In this document: piece by piece, positions 35,969 through 46,284 of the stretch
How positions within the stretch are numbered: the first letter of the stretch is position 1
Layout: each line of letters opens with the position of its first letter
From: Chitinophagaceae bacterium
GTDB taxonomy: Bacteria; Bacteroidota; Bacteroidia; Chitinophagales; Chitinophagaceae
NCBI GenBank assembly: GCA_016787065.1
Contig: JAEUVD010000002.1
Span: forward strand, 248,001 to 312,000
Direction: 5' to 3'
Length of the DNA stretch: 64,000 bases
The notes under the pieces: generated by a model
What the model saw: only the letters and a program-made list of their open reading frames with translations
Told to the model about the DNA's origin: nothing
Database searches by the model: none
Program-made: the position numbers and the translations under genes

Positions 35969-37843
35969 ATGTGCGGTATAGCCGGAATAATTAGTGTGAA
36001 TCCGAATGAGATTAGTACTCAGCGGTTAAAATCCATGACGGATGCGATAGCGCATCGTGGCCCGGATGGCGATGGACATTGGATTTCAGCGAACGGTAAG
36101 GTAGGTTTAGGGCATCGGCGTTTATCCATCATCGATCTCAGTCATGAAGCCGACCAGCCTATGCATTATCTTGATCGGTATAGTTTAGTATTCAATGGTG
36201 AAATCTATAACTACCTCGAGCTGAAAGAAACACTGGTTAAACAAGGTTATCAGTTTCATACCCAAAGCGACACGGAAGTGTTGATAGCACTTTTCGACAA
36301 ACATCGTGAGCACTGTTTATCCTTATTGGATGGGATGTTCGCGTTTGTTTTGTATGATCAAGTAGAAAACATGGCTTTCATAGTTCGAGATCGATTTGGA
36401 GAGAAACCGTTCTTTTATAGTTTTAAAGAAGGTCAGTATTTTTTATTTGGCAGTGAAATGAAAGCACTATGGGCTGGGGGTATTAAGAAGGAAGTGAGTA
36501 ACCGCATGTTGTTTAACTATTTATCGTTAGGCTATATTGAAAACCCGGAAGATTTGAGTGAAACGTTTTACGAACAATGCACCAGACTTGAACATGGCCA
36601 TTACCTTATGCTGAATATTGAAACCTTAACGATGGTTCAGCATAAGTACTATGATATTAATTGGAAACAGATTGATTACTCGATTACGTTAGAAAAGGCT
36701 AAAGAAAAATTTCAATCTCTATTTTATACTTCGGTTCAACGGAGGTTACGAAGTGATGTAACTGTTGGTAGTAGTTTAAGTGGTGGGCTAGACTCTTCGC
36801 TTGTTGTGTGCGTCATTGATGAATTGAAAAAAGCGTCTTCACAAAAACAAAATACCTTCAGTGCTGTTTTTCCGGGCTATAAGAAAGATGAACGTCGTTA
36901 CATGGATTATGTAATTGCAAAAACCAGTGTGGAGCCTCATTTTGTTACTCCGGATGATAATGGTTTACTGAACGACATCGAAAAACTAAGTTGGCATCAA
37001 GAAGAACCCTATGGTAGTGCCAGTATTTATGCACAGTATTGTGTGATGCGATTGGCTAAAGAGCATCAGGTTACTGTATTACTTGATGGACAAGGAGCTG
37101 ATGAAATTCTGGCCGGCTATCATATTTACTACAATGCTTTTTTTAATGAATTAAAGAATAAGAACCATCACCTTTTCAAGAAACAACTACAGCAATATTC
37201 TGAACTTCATGCGCATAATTCGATAAACGGAATTACCGCTAAATCGGTTGGAGAGCGAATACGAAGTATATCCCCAACACTTGTAAAACCAATTAAGAAA
37301 CTAAAACTTCAAGTTCAACAGTTGAAAACACCGGTATTTAATGCCGATTTTTTCGCCAGTTTTAAAGATACAATTTACATCACCCCGGGTTCTCATTTCA
37401 ACACCCTCAACGAATCGCTATATAATAGTACCTTGAAACACGGCTTACAACAATTGTTGCGTTATGCAGATCGTAATAGCATGGCACATAGCAGAGAGGT
37501 AAGATTACCGTTCTTATTTCATGAATTAGTTGAATTTCTTTTTGAACTTCCTGCGGAATATAAAATTAACGAAGGATGGACGAAATGGATTATGCGTGAA
37601 AGCTTTCCGTTGATGCCTTCAGAAATAACTTGGCGTAAAGATAAAATTGGTTATGAACCGCCTCAGAAAACATGGATGGAAAATACCATGATGAAACAGA
37701 CCATTTCAAACAATAAAACGAAACTGGTGGAAAATGGTTATTTACATACTAAGCAATTGAATACCGAAATTAAAAGTGAAGATGCCAGTAGTACCAGTAA
37801 TATGAATTGGAGGTATTACCTAGCCGGAGAACTTTTAAAATAA
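35969..37843 (+). CDS. asnB: Asparagine-synthetase-type glutamine amidotransferase, first copy
   Basis: A 624-residue class II amidotransferase. Mature Cys2 of MCGIAGI is the glutaminase nucleophile. HRGPDGDGHW and the NGEIYNYLELK stretch belong to the same domain. The synthetase half has the PP-loop SGGLDSSLV (about 271-279). It is complete. In polysaccharide loci AsnB homologues often amidate sugar carboxylates (WbpS-like) and do not make asparagine. The neighbours wecB and glycosyltransferases favour that role, but the sequence alone does not decide it. A glycosyltransferase gene follows after 15 bases. Confidence 0.88.
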   Translation: MCGIAGIISVNPNEISTQRLKSMTDAIAHRGPDGDGHWISANGKVGLGHRRLSIIDLSHEADQPMHYLDRYSLVFNGEIYNYLELKETLVKQGYQFHTQSDTEVLIALFDKHREHCLSLLDGMFAFVLYDQVENMAFIVRDRFGEKPFFYSFKEGQYFLFGSEMKALWAGGIKKEVSNRMLFNYLSLGYIENPEDLSETFYEQCTRLEHGHYLMLNIETLTMVQHKYYDINWKQIDYSITLEKAKEKFQSLFYTSVQRRLRSDVTVGSSLSGGLDSSLVVCVIDELKKASSQKQNTFSAVFPGYKKDERRYMDYVIAKTSVEPHFVTPDDNGLLNDIEKLSWHQEEPYGSASIYAQYCVMRLAKEHQVTVLLDGQGADEILAGYHIYYNAFFNELKNKNHHLFKKQLQQYSELHAHNSINGITAKSVGERIRSISPTLVKPIKKLKLQVQQLKTPVFNADFFASFKDTIYITPGSHFNTLNESLYNSTLKHGLQQLLRYADRNSMAHSREVRLPFLFHELVEFLFELPAEYKINEGWTKWIMRESFPLMPSEITWRKDKIGYEPPQKTWMENTMMKQTISNNKTKLVENGYLHTKQLNTEIKSEDASSTSNMNWRYYLAGELLK

Positions 37844-37858
37844 GATTAAGGAAACAGG

Positions 37859-39154
37859 ATGGAAAAAATTATTGTTTTAGCGTATTGTTTTCCGCCGTGC
37901 AATGCAACTCCATCAGAACGAGCTTATTCTTGGGCTGCTTATTTAAACAAAGGCAACTATTATCCTGTTTTTATTACCCGTAATTGGGATTTCGACATGT
38001 CAAATGCTTCCAGTGATTTATTTAAATCATCAGGAAAAGAAGTTCGAATAGAGAAATTTGATACTTACGAGGTACATTATATTCCCTATTATGCCTCATG
38101 GCGTGATCAACTGTTTACAAAAACAACGCAAACAAAATTCTATTTCATTTACTTAGTATTCTCCTTCATTTATTCTCTGCTGAATCCATTATTTATTCGG
38201 TCTTCCTCCTTTAAACATATCTATCGATACGCGGATGATTGGTTAGGTCGTCATACGGATATTAAGAAAATGGTTGCAACAGCTTCTCCATTCGAATTCT
38301 TCGGTATGGCTTATCTTCTCTCCAAAACACACAGCCTAAAGTGGATTGCAGATTATCGCGATGATTGGAGTACTAGTGAAGTATTTAAAGCTTCTAAAAT
38401 AAAACAGTTTTTACTTACACATTATTTCTCTCGTTTCGAAAAAAAATGGTTGTCTACATGTTCTTCGTTCTCCTCCGTTTCCGAGCATTTAGTTTATAAA
38501 ATTGAAAACTTAATTAAGAAGCCTGGAACTTGTATTTATAACGGTTTTATGCCGGAGAACTATAAGGAAAAAACACCTCAGCCTGTAAATAAAAAGTTTA
38601 CCTTGTGTTATGTAGGTTCTATTTATTCCACGCAACCTATCATTCCATTTTTAGAATGTGTAAATACTTTTATTCAATCTTACCCGAAAGATTCCTTGCA
38701 GTTTGAAGTTCAGTTCGTGGGTATTAAAAACGAACCGCAATTATATGCTTCTATGCTTAAAACAACGGAAGAATACGCGTCGTATTATAGTTTTACAACG
38801 CGCCTCCCGAAGAAAGATGCTATTACACTTCAGCAAAGAGCACATTGTTTACTTGCCATTTCACATCAGGGGATCAAGGGGAGTCCGGGTAGTAAATTAT
38901 ATGAATACCTTGCTATAAAAAAGCCGGTATTAGTATACCCTGAGAAGGGAGACATATTATTTGAAACACTTTCGAAAACGAAACAAGGAATTTTTTGCGA
39001 GTCGAATGAGGAGCTAATAAATGCCTTGCATGCTCTCTACCAGAATTTTCTTGAGCATAAAAACACATCGCACCACTTCAATCAGGAAGAAATTAACAAA
39101 TACACCCGAGAAGCTCAAACAGATAAATTAATCACTATGCTAAATAAATTATAA
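37859..39154 (+). CDS. Glycosyltransferase, GT-B fold (family 4-like)
   Basis: A 431-residue cytoplasmic or membrane-associated glycosyltransferase. The N-terminus VLAYCFPPCNATPSERAYSWA is the donor-independent first domain of GT4-like enzymes that resemble WbuB or colanic-acid transferases. The C-terminal nucleotide-sugar domain has CYVGSIYSTQP, HQGIKGSPGSKLYEYLAIKKPVLVY and the conserved Glu region. The sugar is unknown. It is 15 bases from the asnB-like gene upstream, so they are co-transcribed. Confidence 0.8.
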   Translation: MEKIIVLAYCFPPCNATPSERAYSWAAYLNKGNYYPVFITRNWDFDMSNASSDLFKSSGKEVRIEKFDTYEVHYIPYYASWRDQLFTKTTQTKFYFIYLVFSFIYSLLNPLFIRSSSFKHIYRYADDWLGRHTDIKKMVATASPFEFFGMAYLLSKTHSLKWIADYRDDWSTSEVFKASKIKQFLLTHYFSRFEKKWLSTCSSFSSVSEHLVYKIENLIKKPGTCIYNGFMPENYKEKTPQPVNKKFTLCYVGSIYSTQPIIPFLECVNTFIQSYPKDSLQFEVQFVGIKNEPQLYASMLKTTEEYASYYSFTTRLPKKDAITLQQRAHCLLAISHQGIKGSPGSKLYEYLAIKKPVLVYPEKGDILFETLSKTKQGIFCESNEELINALHALYQNFLEHKNTSHHFNQEEINKYTREAQTDKLITMLNKL

Positions 39155-39246
39155 CCTTTGAACTATGAAAACCTAAACCATTTATAGAAGACAGTTGTAT
39201 TAAAATGATGTGTTATGTACTAATATTAATCCCTCGGTTTTAAGCC

Positions 39247-40284
39247 ATGACAAAAAACAAGGTTTGTATATTTTTAGATGTTTTTCTTCATAAAAATGAA
39301 ATTCAAGAGGAAATCCTAACAAAATTAGGGTATGAAAGCTATTGGTTTCAAACCAATGCTACCGGTAATTCTTCACAAACAAAAGGTCGTTTGGTCATGT
39401 CGAGAAACCCTGTCAAACGCATCGTGTATTACTTGAATTTTCTTCTGAAACATCGAAGCACCCTGCATCATGCTGAGGTATACACTGGTGGTCGAATGGT
39501 ATTTGTTACCATTTTATTGCTGAGGCTTTTTCGAATTCATGTTATTTGTGTTGAACGCGGTGATATTTTTATTCATTTGCAAAATAAAATGGATCGATTC
39601 ACTGCATTTTCCATGCGATGGAGTTTCAATCTTTGTCATGTTATTTGGTATAAAGAAGTGTACATGTTAGCTGCGCTGAACAACTTGAATCCGAATAAAC
39701 GAAAGGAATTTATACATAATGCCGTTTACCTTCCGGAAACAACCATTTCGAAAGAGAATAAAGATATAGATTTTTTATGGGTGAATAGAGTACTTAGCGA
39801 ACGAAATCCTGATTGGTTTACGAAAGCGCTTTCCGAAGAAGAATTGCGTTCATCAAAAGCCTGTTTGCTAGGGGTTCCAACCAATGCAGACGGCAGTCTT
39901 CAACTGCATGAACATTTATCCGGTCTTCCCGAAAATTTAATTCCCTATCCCTATCAGAATCCTTTTCCCTATTATCAACGCGCTCGTTTTTTTATTCTAC
40001 CCGCACGAATCGTGTTTGGTAATCATGCACTCATGGAAGCCATGTCGTACGGACTGGTTCCTATTGTACTTCAATCACCCGGCGTGGAGTTAATGGTAAA
40101 CCATATGGATAATGGTTTTGTGTGTGAAGATTATAACTCGTTTTTGGATTGCATGAAGGAAGCCTATTTTTTACACCCCGATATCTATAAGCGAATGTCG
40201 GAAAGAAATAAGGAAATTATACGTAATGAATTCTCACCTGATTATTTATATTCGAAATTAAAATTGCTTTATGAAATGGTATAG
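39247..40284 (+). CDS. Glycosyltransferase, GT-B fold
   Basis: A 345-residue protein. The C-terminal half carries VNRVLSERNPDWF, then FFILPARIVFGNHALMEAMSYGLVPIV with the acidic residue typical of GT4 C-terminal domains, and a variable N-terminal acceptor domain with a hydrophobic stretch (VFVTILLLRLFRIHVICV). It is probably membrane-associated and adds one sugar of the surface polymer. Its 3' end overlaps the next gene by 14 bases. Confidence 0.75.
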   Translation: MTKNKVCIFLDVFLHKNEIQEEILTKLGYESYWFQTNATGNSSQTKGRLVMSRNPVKRIVYYLNFLLKHRSTLHHAEVYTGGRMVFVTILLLRLFRIHVICVERGDIFIHLQNKMDRFTAFSMRWSFNLCHVIWYKEVYMLAALNNLNPNKRKEFIHNAVYLPETTISKENKDIDFLWVNRVLSERNPDWFTKALSEEELRSSKACLLGVPTNADGSLQLHEHLSGLPENLIPYPYQNPFPYYQRARFFILPARIVFGNHALMEAMSYGLVPIVLQSPGVELMVNHMDNGFVCEDYNSFLDCMKEAYFLHPDIYKRMSERNKEIIRNEFSPDYLYSKLKLLYEMV

Positions 40285-41665
40285 TCTGATTTTATTGTTT
40301 TTGTTTAATTCGTCGTTTGGGCTAACCGTATCTATAAAACAGTTTGGTGCTGTTGGAAATGGTATTTCCTCGGATAACGACGCGTTTCTCAAGGCTTCTG
40401 AATTTATTAATAAGAAAAAAAAGAATATCACCTTACTCATTCCAGCAGGAACTTATATCGTTGGTAAACAAGAGAAAGGTTTAGGTAATTCGTTTTGTGC
40501 AGCTCGAAACCTAATTGAATTAACCGGTTGTTCCTCGATTCAGTTCGTGTTTCAAAAAGGAGCCATTATCAAATATGCCAATGGGCTCTTGTATGGTAGT
40601 TTCGATCCAAAAACACAATTACCTTATACACCCAAACTTCCGTTTACCGATAAATCTTACGCGGCACAATTGGGATGTTTTATTCTATTACAAGATTGCT
40701 CCAATATTCAGATCAAGAATTTAGTTGCCGATGGTAATTCCGATAATTTGGTTATTGGTGGTCGGTGGGGTGATACCGGTATTCAACTTGCACATTATGG
40801 TATTCTGGTGGTTAATTGTTCCGGAGTACAACTATCAGGCTGTTATCTACATCATTTTGCATTAGACGGAATCTCGGTAACGAATAGCTCTACCAAACCC
40901 GCTAACATTTCAATTTTAAATACAAAAAGTACTTATAACGGCAGAGGTGGTTTAACGTGGTTAGGTGGCAACGGGTTACGCGCCGAAAATTGCAATTTCT
41001 CTCATACCGGCAGAGGTAAAATTTCATCTAGCCCATCGTGCGGTTTAGATTTAGAATGCGAAAATGCCAACCCGATTTGCAATGGAATTTTTAAGAACTG
41101 TACGTTTGAAAATAATGCCGGCTGCGGTATAATTGCGGATATGGGTCCTAGCCATCATAACAGCTTTACGGATTGCACCTTTTGGGGAGTTACCAATTGG
41201 AGTGTTTGGGTTCAAAAACCTTCATACCAATTTACGCGTTGCAATTTCTACGGCTCCTTCGTTCATGGTTATATAACAACGAATCCGGAGGAAGCAACCC
41301 GATTTGAATCCTGCACGTTTGAAGATAAACTTTACAAAGGACAAGAACCCTTCGGTACCTATCTTCTTGAATCGGATGGCCGAAAACTAATGTATTTCAA
41401 TCAGTGTACGTTCACCGCGAATAAGAAAAAAGTAATGTGGTATAATGGTAGCGGTCAATCAACAAACGATAAAGCGCAATTTTTAAATTGTACGATTAAC
41501 GTAAAAACGAATGCACTCAATCAGGGCGACTTCTATGCTGTGATGCGAAAAATGACTATCGATAACCTTTCGCTTAACCTGTATTCCACTAAATCAAAAA
41601 ATTATTACTTGTCGGAAGATGGAAGTAGCATTACGAATTTAAACCGTAAGGAATACTCGAAATAA
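40271..41665 (+). CDS. Exported right-handed beta-helix protein (pectate-lyase-3-like)
   Basis: A 464-residue protein with a short signal peptide (MKWYSLILLFLFNSSFG). The mature part begins with IKQFGAVGNGISSDNDAF, the hallmark of the pectate-lyase_3/GH28-type beta helix, and continues in parallel-beta-helix repeats (CSGVQLSGCYLHHFALDGISV, CENANPICNGIFKNCTFENN). No catalytic set can be assigned by eye. In a polysaccharide locus it may be a lyase, hydrolase or epimerase acting on the polymer, for instance to release or trim it. It overlaps the preceding glycosyltransferase gene by 14 bases and ends 15 bases before the next ATG. Confidence 0.75.
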   Translation: MKWYSLILLFLFNSSFGLTVSIKQFGAVGNGISSDNDAFLKASEFINKKKKNITLLIPAGTYIVGKQEKGLGNSFCAARNLIELTGCSSIQFVFQKGAIIKYANGLLYGSFDPKTQLPYTPKLPFTDKSYAAQLGCFILLQDCSNIQIKNLVADGNSDNLVIGGRWGDTGIQLAHYGILVVNCSGVQLSGCYLHHFALDGISVTNSSTKPANISILNTKSTYNGRGGLTWLGGNGLRAENCNFSHTGRGKISSSPSCGLDLECENANPICNGIFKNCTFENNAGCGIIADMGPSHHNSFTDCTFWGVTNWSVWVQKPSYQFTRCNFYGSFVHGYITTNPEEATRFESCTFEDKLYKGQEPFGTYLLESDGRKLMYFNQCTFTANKKKVMWYNGSGQSTNDKAQFLNCTINVKTNALNQGDFYAVMRKMTIDNLSLNLYSTKSKNYYLSEDGSSITNLNRKEYSK

Positions 41666-41666
41666 T

Positions 41667-41674
41667 TACCTTTG
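41667..41674 (+). promoter_or_regulatory. -7 element of the second asnB-like gene
   Basis: TACCTTTG starts right after the stop of the beta-helix gene and ends six bases before the ATG at 41681. The layout is the same as for the thr leader and the sugar epimerase, so an additional, probably leaderless, start of transcription inside the operon is likely. Confidence 0.55.
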
Positions 41675-41680
41675 CTGCCC

Positions 41681-43591
41681 ATGTGCGGTATTGCAGGATT
41701 TATTGACTTTTCCGGAAACTCCGATCTTTCTACACTCAAAAAAATGAGTGCTACCCAACATCATCGTGGTCCGGATGGTGAAGGTTTCGAACTCCTTGAT
41801 ACACCTCAAGCCCGAATCGGTTTCGCTCATCAACGACTCAGTATAATTGATTTGTCGGCCTTAGGTAACCAACCCATGAAATACAAACATTTCACCATCG
41901 TTTTTAATGGTGAAATGTATAACTATCAAGAAGTACGTAAGGAATTAGAAGAACGCCGCCACCAGTTTATTTCCCATTCCGATACCGAAGTTATTCTGCA
42001 TGCTTTTGAAGAATGGGGGATACAATGTATCGAAAAATTTATTGGTATGTTCGGCATCGTTCTTCATGATGCTCAAAAACAAGAAGTTTATTTTATTCGC
42101 GATCGTGCCGGTGTAAAACCCTTGTTTGTTTATCGCAAAGAGGATCTTCTTTTGTTTGGTTCTGAATTGAAATCACTCGCGGCACACCCTCGTTTCGAAA
42201 AGCATATTAATCATGATGCGGTTTCGCTATTTCTACAGTACGGATACATACCGAATCCTCATTGCATTTTTAACCATACCGAAAAAATTAAGCCCGGTTA
42301 TTACATTCATTTCGATCTGAAAAGCAAAGCGTGGACAGAAAATCAATATTGGAATGTGTATGATGCGTACAATAAACCCGTTAACACTATTGGCTGGGAA
42401 GAGGCGGTAAACGAAACCGAAAAACTATTAAGCTCGGCTTGTAATTACAGAATGGTAAGTGATGTTCCGGTAGGTGTTTTTTTAAGTGGCGGGTACGACA
42501 GCAGCACCGTTACAGCCTTACTGCAAAAAGATAGTACCGAAAAAATAAAAACCTTTTCTATTGGTTTTAATGATCCTAAATTAAATGAAGCACAATATGC
42601 CAAACAGGTTGCCACCCATTTAGGTACCGATCATACCGAATATTATTGCACCGAAAAAGAAGCTTTAGAAATCGTTCCGGGTTTGCCGTTTTATTACGAC
42701 GAACCTTTTGCGGATAGTTCCGCTATTCCAACAACCTTGGTAAGTAAACTAGCCCGACAAAAAGTAACGGTGGCGCTCAGTGCTGATGCCGGTGATGAAG
42801 TGTTTGCCGGTTATAACCGATACGACTACCTCATGACTTTCGGCAAAAAAATTAAACGCATTCCGGCTCCGTTGCGGAAATCAATGGCTGGCATGATGAA
42901 TAGAATAGATGCCAATAGTATTCCCGTGTTACGAAACAAGTATCTTTTTCATAGTCGGTATGAGAAGGTAAAACAGTTTCTTAAACATTCAGATGATAAG
43001 AGTATGAATTTGGTTTTGAGTAAACAATTTCTTCCCGAAGACGCCAGCGCATTACTGAAACACAAACCGAAAACGTTGCTTACCGCTTTTGAAAGTAATG
43101 AACTCAACCCTGAGTTTTATAGTACTTTGAATTATGTGATGGCTGTAGATTATCAAACGTATTTAGTAGATGATATTTTACAAAAAGTAGATCGGGCCAC
43201 TATGACGCATAGTTTGGAAGGAAGAGAACCCTTGTTAGATCATCGTTTGATTGAATGGGCCGCGAGTCTGCCGATGGATTATAAATATCATCAAGGCACC
43301 AAGAAATACATTCTGCGTGAAATTGCGCATCGGTATTTACCTAAAGATTTAATGGAACGGCCGAAGATGGGCTTTGGGATACCGGTAGCACAATGGTTGA
43401 GTAATGAATTAAAGCCCTTGGTGGATGATTATTTCACAACCCCATTTTTAGAAAAGCAGAACATCTTTGAGGTTCATAAAACACAACAACTCATACAAGC
43501 TTTTTATAACGGAAAAAAAGAACGCGCCGAAAAAATTTGGTTTTTGTTTATGTTTCAGATGTGGTATAAAGAATGGATGATCGAACGATAA
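41681..43591 (+). CDS. asnB: Asparagine-synthetase-type glutamine amidotransferase, second copy
   Basis: A 636-residue paralogue of the gene at 35969. The start at 41681 gives the obligatory Cys2 (MCGIAGFIDF); an upstream TTG would bury it. HRGPDGEGF and NGEMYNYQEV mark the glutaminase domain, SGGYDSSTV (about 269-277) the PP-loop, where the usual Leu is Tyr, and SADAGDEVFAGYNRY the catalytic region. This second copy lies between a beta-helix gene and a glycosyltransferase gene. It ends within the next gene (19-base overlap). It most probably amidates a uronic acid or similar sugar of the local polymer; true asparagine synthesis is possible. Confidence 0.88.
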   Translation: MCGIAGFIDFSGNSDLSTLKKMSATQHHRGPDGEGFELLDTPQARIGFAHQRLSIIDLSALGNQPMKYKHFTIVFNGEMYNYQEVRKELEERRHQFISHSDTEVILHAFEEWGIQCIEKFIGMFGIVLHDAQKQEVYFIRDRAGVKPLFVYRKEDLLLFGSELKSLAAHPRFEKHINHDAVSLFLQYGYIPNPHCIFNHTEKIKPGYYIHFDLKSKAWTENQYWNVYDAYNKPVNTIGWEEAVNETEKLLSSACNYRMVSDVPVGVFLSGGYDSSTVTALLQKDSTEKIKTFSIGFNDPKLNEAQYAKQVATHLGTDHTEYYCTEKEALEIVPGLPFYYDEPFADSSAIPTTLVSKLARQKVTVALSADAGDEVFAGYNRYDYLMTFGKKIKRIPAPLRKSMAGMMNRIDANSIPVLRNKYLFHSRYEKVKQFLKHSDDKSMNLVLSKQFLPEDASALLKHKPKTLLTAFESNELNPEFYSTLNYVMAVDYQTYLVDDILQKVDRATMTHSLEGREPLLDHRLIEWAASLPMDYKYHQGTKKYILREIAHRYLPKDLMERPKMGFGIPVAQWLSNELKPLVDDYFTTPFLEKQNIFEVHKTQQLIQAFYNGKKERAEKIWFLFMFQMWYKEWMIER

Positions 43592-44799
43592 AAAATTACA
43601 TCCTAATTAGCGATTTAGGCGGCGGTGGTGCTGAACGTCAGGTGAGCCATATTATGCATTTAGAAGAGGTCACGAAAGTATTTCTGCTGTATCCTACTAT
43701 TGTTTATAACGTGCCTCAACACAAAGTTGAATGCCTGTTTCCAAATTTTCATCAGCCCGGATTGTGGCAAAAAATTCAACTCTTCTTTCTCCTTCCCAGC
43801 CGATTAAAAAAAGCAGGGTTGAAACCCGGCGATCAACTTTTCTGTTTTTTACAAATTGCCTATTTACTTGGTTTATGGTGTAAATTTCTATTAGGTATTA
43901 AGTTTATAACTTGTCTTAGAACGAGTCCTTTCGGGTTTTATGAGAATTTCAAAGGACTTAAAATTCCTCAATTTCTTTTCAAATTTATTCTGAAACAAGC
44001 CAAAGAAGTTATTATTAATTCTAAGCAATCTGGTACTGAATTGCGCACACGGTGGAAACTTGATAACGTTCGTATCATTGAAAATGGCTACGACTATGCG
44101 TTGATAACGAAACAGGCTCAGGAGGTTGATTTGGTTCCTGATTTTTTTGAATCCTTCAACACGTTTATTACTGTTGGACGTTTAGTGCATGATAAAGGTC
44201 AATGGCACTTAATACGCATCTTTGCCGAGCTTAAAAAAGAAAGAAGTGATTTAAAATTTATTATAGCCGGACAAGGCCCTTTGCTTGAACCTTTAACCAA
44301 TGTATGCCATTTATACGGATTAAAGGTTTTCAGATCCGACCATAATGAACCTTTAAATGCCTCCTTTGATGTTTACTTCATTGGATTCCAAAAAAACCCC
44401 TATTCCTGGATACGTAGATGTAAATTATTTCTTCTTTCATCGTTATATGAAGGACTACCGAACGTTTTAATTGAAAGTCTTTTGTTAGAAGTACCGGTAA
44501 TCAGCAGTGATTGTAAAAGTGGTCCGAGAGAAATTCTATTCACTCATAACGAGGCGTTGCCGGAAACACTTGCTAAGCCTGCTCATAGTAGTTATGGTAT
44601 ATTGATGCCTCCTTTTTCCGGAGAAGAAAATTTTACTACAAGCGCGTTACATTCTGTTGAACAGTTATGGTTTCAAGAAATTAAATCTTTATTAGATCAT
44701 CCCTTGCAACTGCAAGCTATGATGATGTCTTCTAAAGATATTCAATCGCGCTACGGATTGAAGCCTATTCTTGCGTTCTGGCGTAAGGCATTTAGTTAA
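43573..44799 (+). CDS. Glycosyltransferase family 4
   Basis: A 408-residue GT4 enzyme. The N-terminal motif DLGGGGAERQVSHIMHL binds the acceptor side, VGRLVHDKGQWHLI begins the donor domain, and SSLYEGLPNVLIESLLLEVPVISSDCKSGPREIL is the classic EX7E region. Its start overlaps the 3' end of the asnB-like gene by 19 bases, so expression is coupled. Its 3' end overlaps the convergent membrane-protein gene by eight bases. Confidence 0.9.
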   Translation: MDDRTIKNYILISDLGGGGAERQVSHIMHLEEVTKVFLLYPTIVYNVPQHKVECLFPNFHQPGLWQKIQLFFLLPSRLKKAGLKPGDQLFCFLQIAYLLGLWCKFLLGIKFITCLRTSPFGFYENFKGLKIPQFLFKFILKQAKEVIINSKQSGTELRTRWKLDNVRIIENGYDYALITKQAQEVDLVPDFFESFNTFITVGRLVHDKGQWHLIRIFAELKKERSDLKFIIAGQGPLLEPLTNVCHLYGLKVFRSDHNEPLNASFDVYFIGFQKNPYSWIRRCKLFLLSSLYEGLPNVLIESLLLEVPVISSDCKSGPREILFTHNEALPETLAKPAHSSYGILMPPFSGEENFTTSALHSVEQLWFQEIKSLLDHPLQLQAMMMSSKDIQSRYGLKPILAFWRKAFS

Positions 44800-46258
44800 C
44801 TTCTTTCTTAAGATTTTCAGCTTTAAACGGAACTCGTTTGTAGATTAACCCCAAGGCCATGGCATAGAATGGCATCATTGGAATTTTATACCGCATTAAT
44901 GTTCCAAAATTTCCACTTGTTAGTCCAACAGCAAAAGAGAAGATAATTGCAAACAGCAAACAAAAAAGTACAATTGGGTTTTTATAAATTGCTTTGAAGA
45001 ATCCTATTAATCCTCGTTTAAAAAAAACATACAGCGTCACCATTAAAAACAGTGTACTTTCCAAACACGCGAAAAGCACAATCGGTTTATTTGCTTCCCA
45101 AAAATACGGACGGTAAAGCGCTACATTAATAGCTGCAGGAGCTTTCATTAAAACACCTCCAATGGTTGGTTCGAAATTTCCTAGGTTATACGCACTCTCC
45201 GCAATATTACTCGACAAATACAAATAGCTTGTTTTAGCATATTCGAGAATAGCATCCGAAGAGAAACGACTTATGAGATCTCCGGAATTCAAATAAAAAT
45301 TAATAGCAGGATATAATACGGCAATTAGAATTATTGGTAGGATAGTAAACCGTAATAAGCGTGTTTTTATTTTGTTGATATTTAGAATAAGCGTTAATAA
45401 TAATAGTGATGGAAAAAAAGCAAGTACTATATACGATTTCGTAAACCAGATGAAATAACTCATTACAAGAATGAGCAACACATTGCGCACTATTCGCTCT
45501 TGAAATACCATTAAACCAATACTAGCATTCATTAAGTACCCTAAGGCACCAATACAAATGGCCTCTTTGGAAATTGCAGAACACCAGAAAAACAAGGATG
45601 GGATAAACAAGCAACACCATGCAATTAACTTCTCTTCAGAGGGAAACAAACGACTCATTACCTTCACCATTTGCCAACTACCCAAAAAGCTAAATAAACC
45701 TAATAATAAACTAATTACTATATAGCTTCCACCTGAAATCAAATGTAAAAAACCCGAAATTTTGCAAACCAAGGCTTCGTTGGAAGCAAAAATAAAAGGT
45801 GATAGTTCCATCGGATAATCCTCTGGTGAAAACATTCCCAGCGGAGAGAACATAAGTTGTAAAGCTTCTTTAGGATTTGTAGAGAACAACCTTACCAAAT
45901 TATCACCGGCCCAATAATAAGAAAACGAATCGGGCGTACCACCATACAAATATTTATGAAAGATAATAAAACCGAATAATCCCAAAAGTTTTACGCCATA
46001 GCCTTTAAAATAATAGGGCTGTAATGAAGCGGGTTGCTGTGTACGTTTAAAACTTAAAAAAAGTAGAATTACTATTAATGCTACGGGTACAAGTATGAGA
46101 TCTGCGTAGCTGAAAATGTCTTTATAAATGATATTGCTTTGATACTCTTGAAATACATGAATATCAGATGGAGCATAATTATTTAACGACACTGTGCTGA
46201 GAGGTAATAGTTGTAAAATAAAATCAAATATACAATGATCTCTTAGGATGTACTCCAA
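44792..46258 (-). CDS. Polytopic membrane protein, possible polysaccharide polymerase (Wzy-like)
   Basis: A protein of up to 488 residues with about ten or eleven membrane helices spread over its length and a large loop with acidic and aromatic residues. It lies within the polysaccharide region on the opposite strand to its neighbours. Such proteins in these loci are usually the O-antigen/capsule polymerase or a flippase-associated protein. No conserved motif allows a firm call. The first possible start is TTG at 46258 and the first ATG lies some 200 codons later, so the true start is uncertain; it is one base from the divergent glycosyltransferase frame. Confidence 0.6.
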   Translation of the reverse strand: MEYILRDHCIFDFILQLLPLSTVSLNNYAPSDIHVFQEYQSNIIYKDIFSYADLILVPVALIVILLFLSFKRTQQPASLQPYYFKGYGVKLLGLFGFIIFHKYLYGGTPDSFSYYWAGDNLVRLFSTNPKEALQLMFSPLGMFSPEDYPMELSPFIFASNEALVCKISGFLHLISGGSYIVISLLLGLFSFLGSWQMVKVMSRLFPSEEKLIAWCCLFIPSLFFWCSAISKEAICIGALGYLMNASIGLMVFQERIVRNVLLILVMSYFIWFTKSYIVLAFFPSLLLLTLILNINKIKTRLLRFTILPIILIAVLYPAINFYLNSGDLISRFSSDAILEYAKTSYLYLSSNIAESAYNLGNFEPTIGGVLMKAPAAINVALYRPYFWEANKPIVLFACLESTLFLMVTLYVFFKRGLIGFFKAIYKNPIVLFCLLFAIIFSFAVGLTSGNFGTLMRYKIPMMPFYAMALGLIYKRVPFKAENLKKEVN

Positions 46259-46284
46259 TGTTATACGATATTTGCGCAGTTTCT

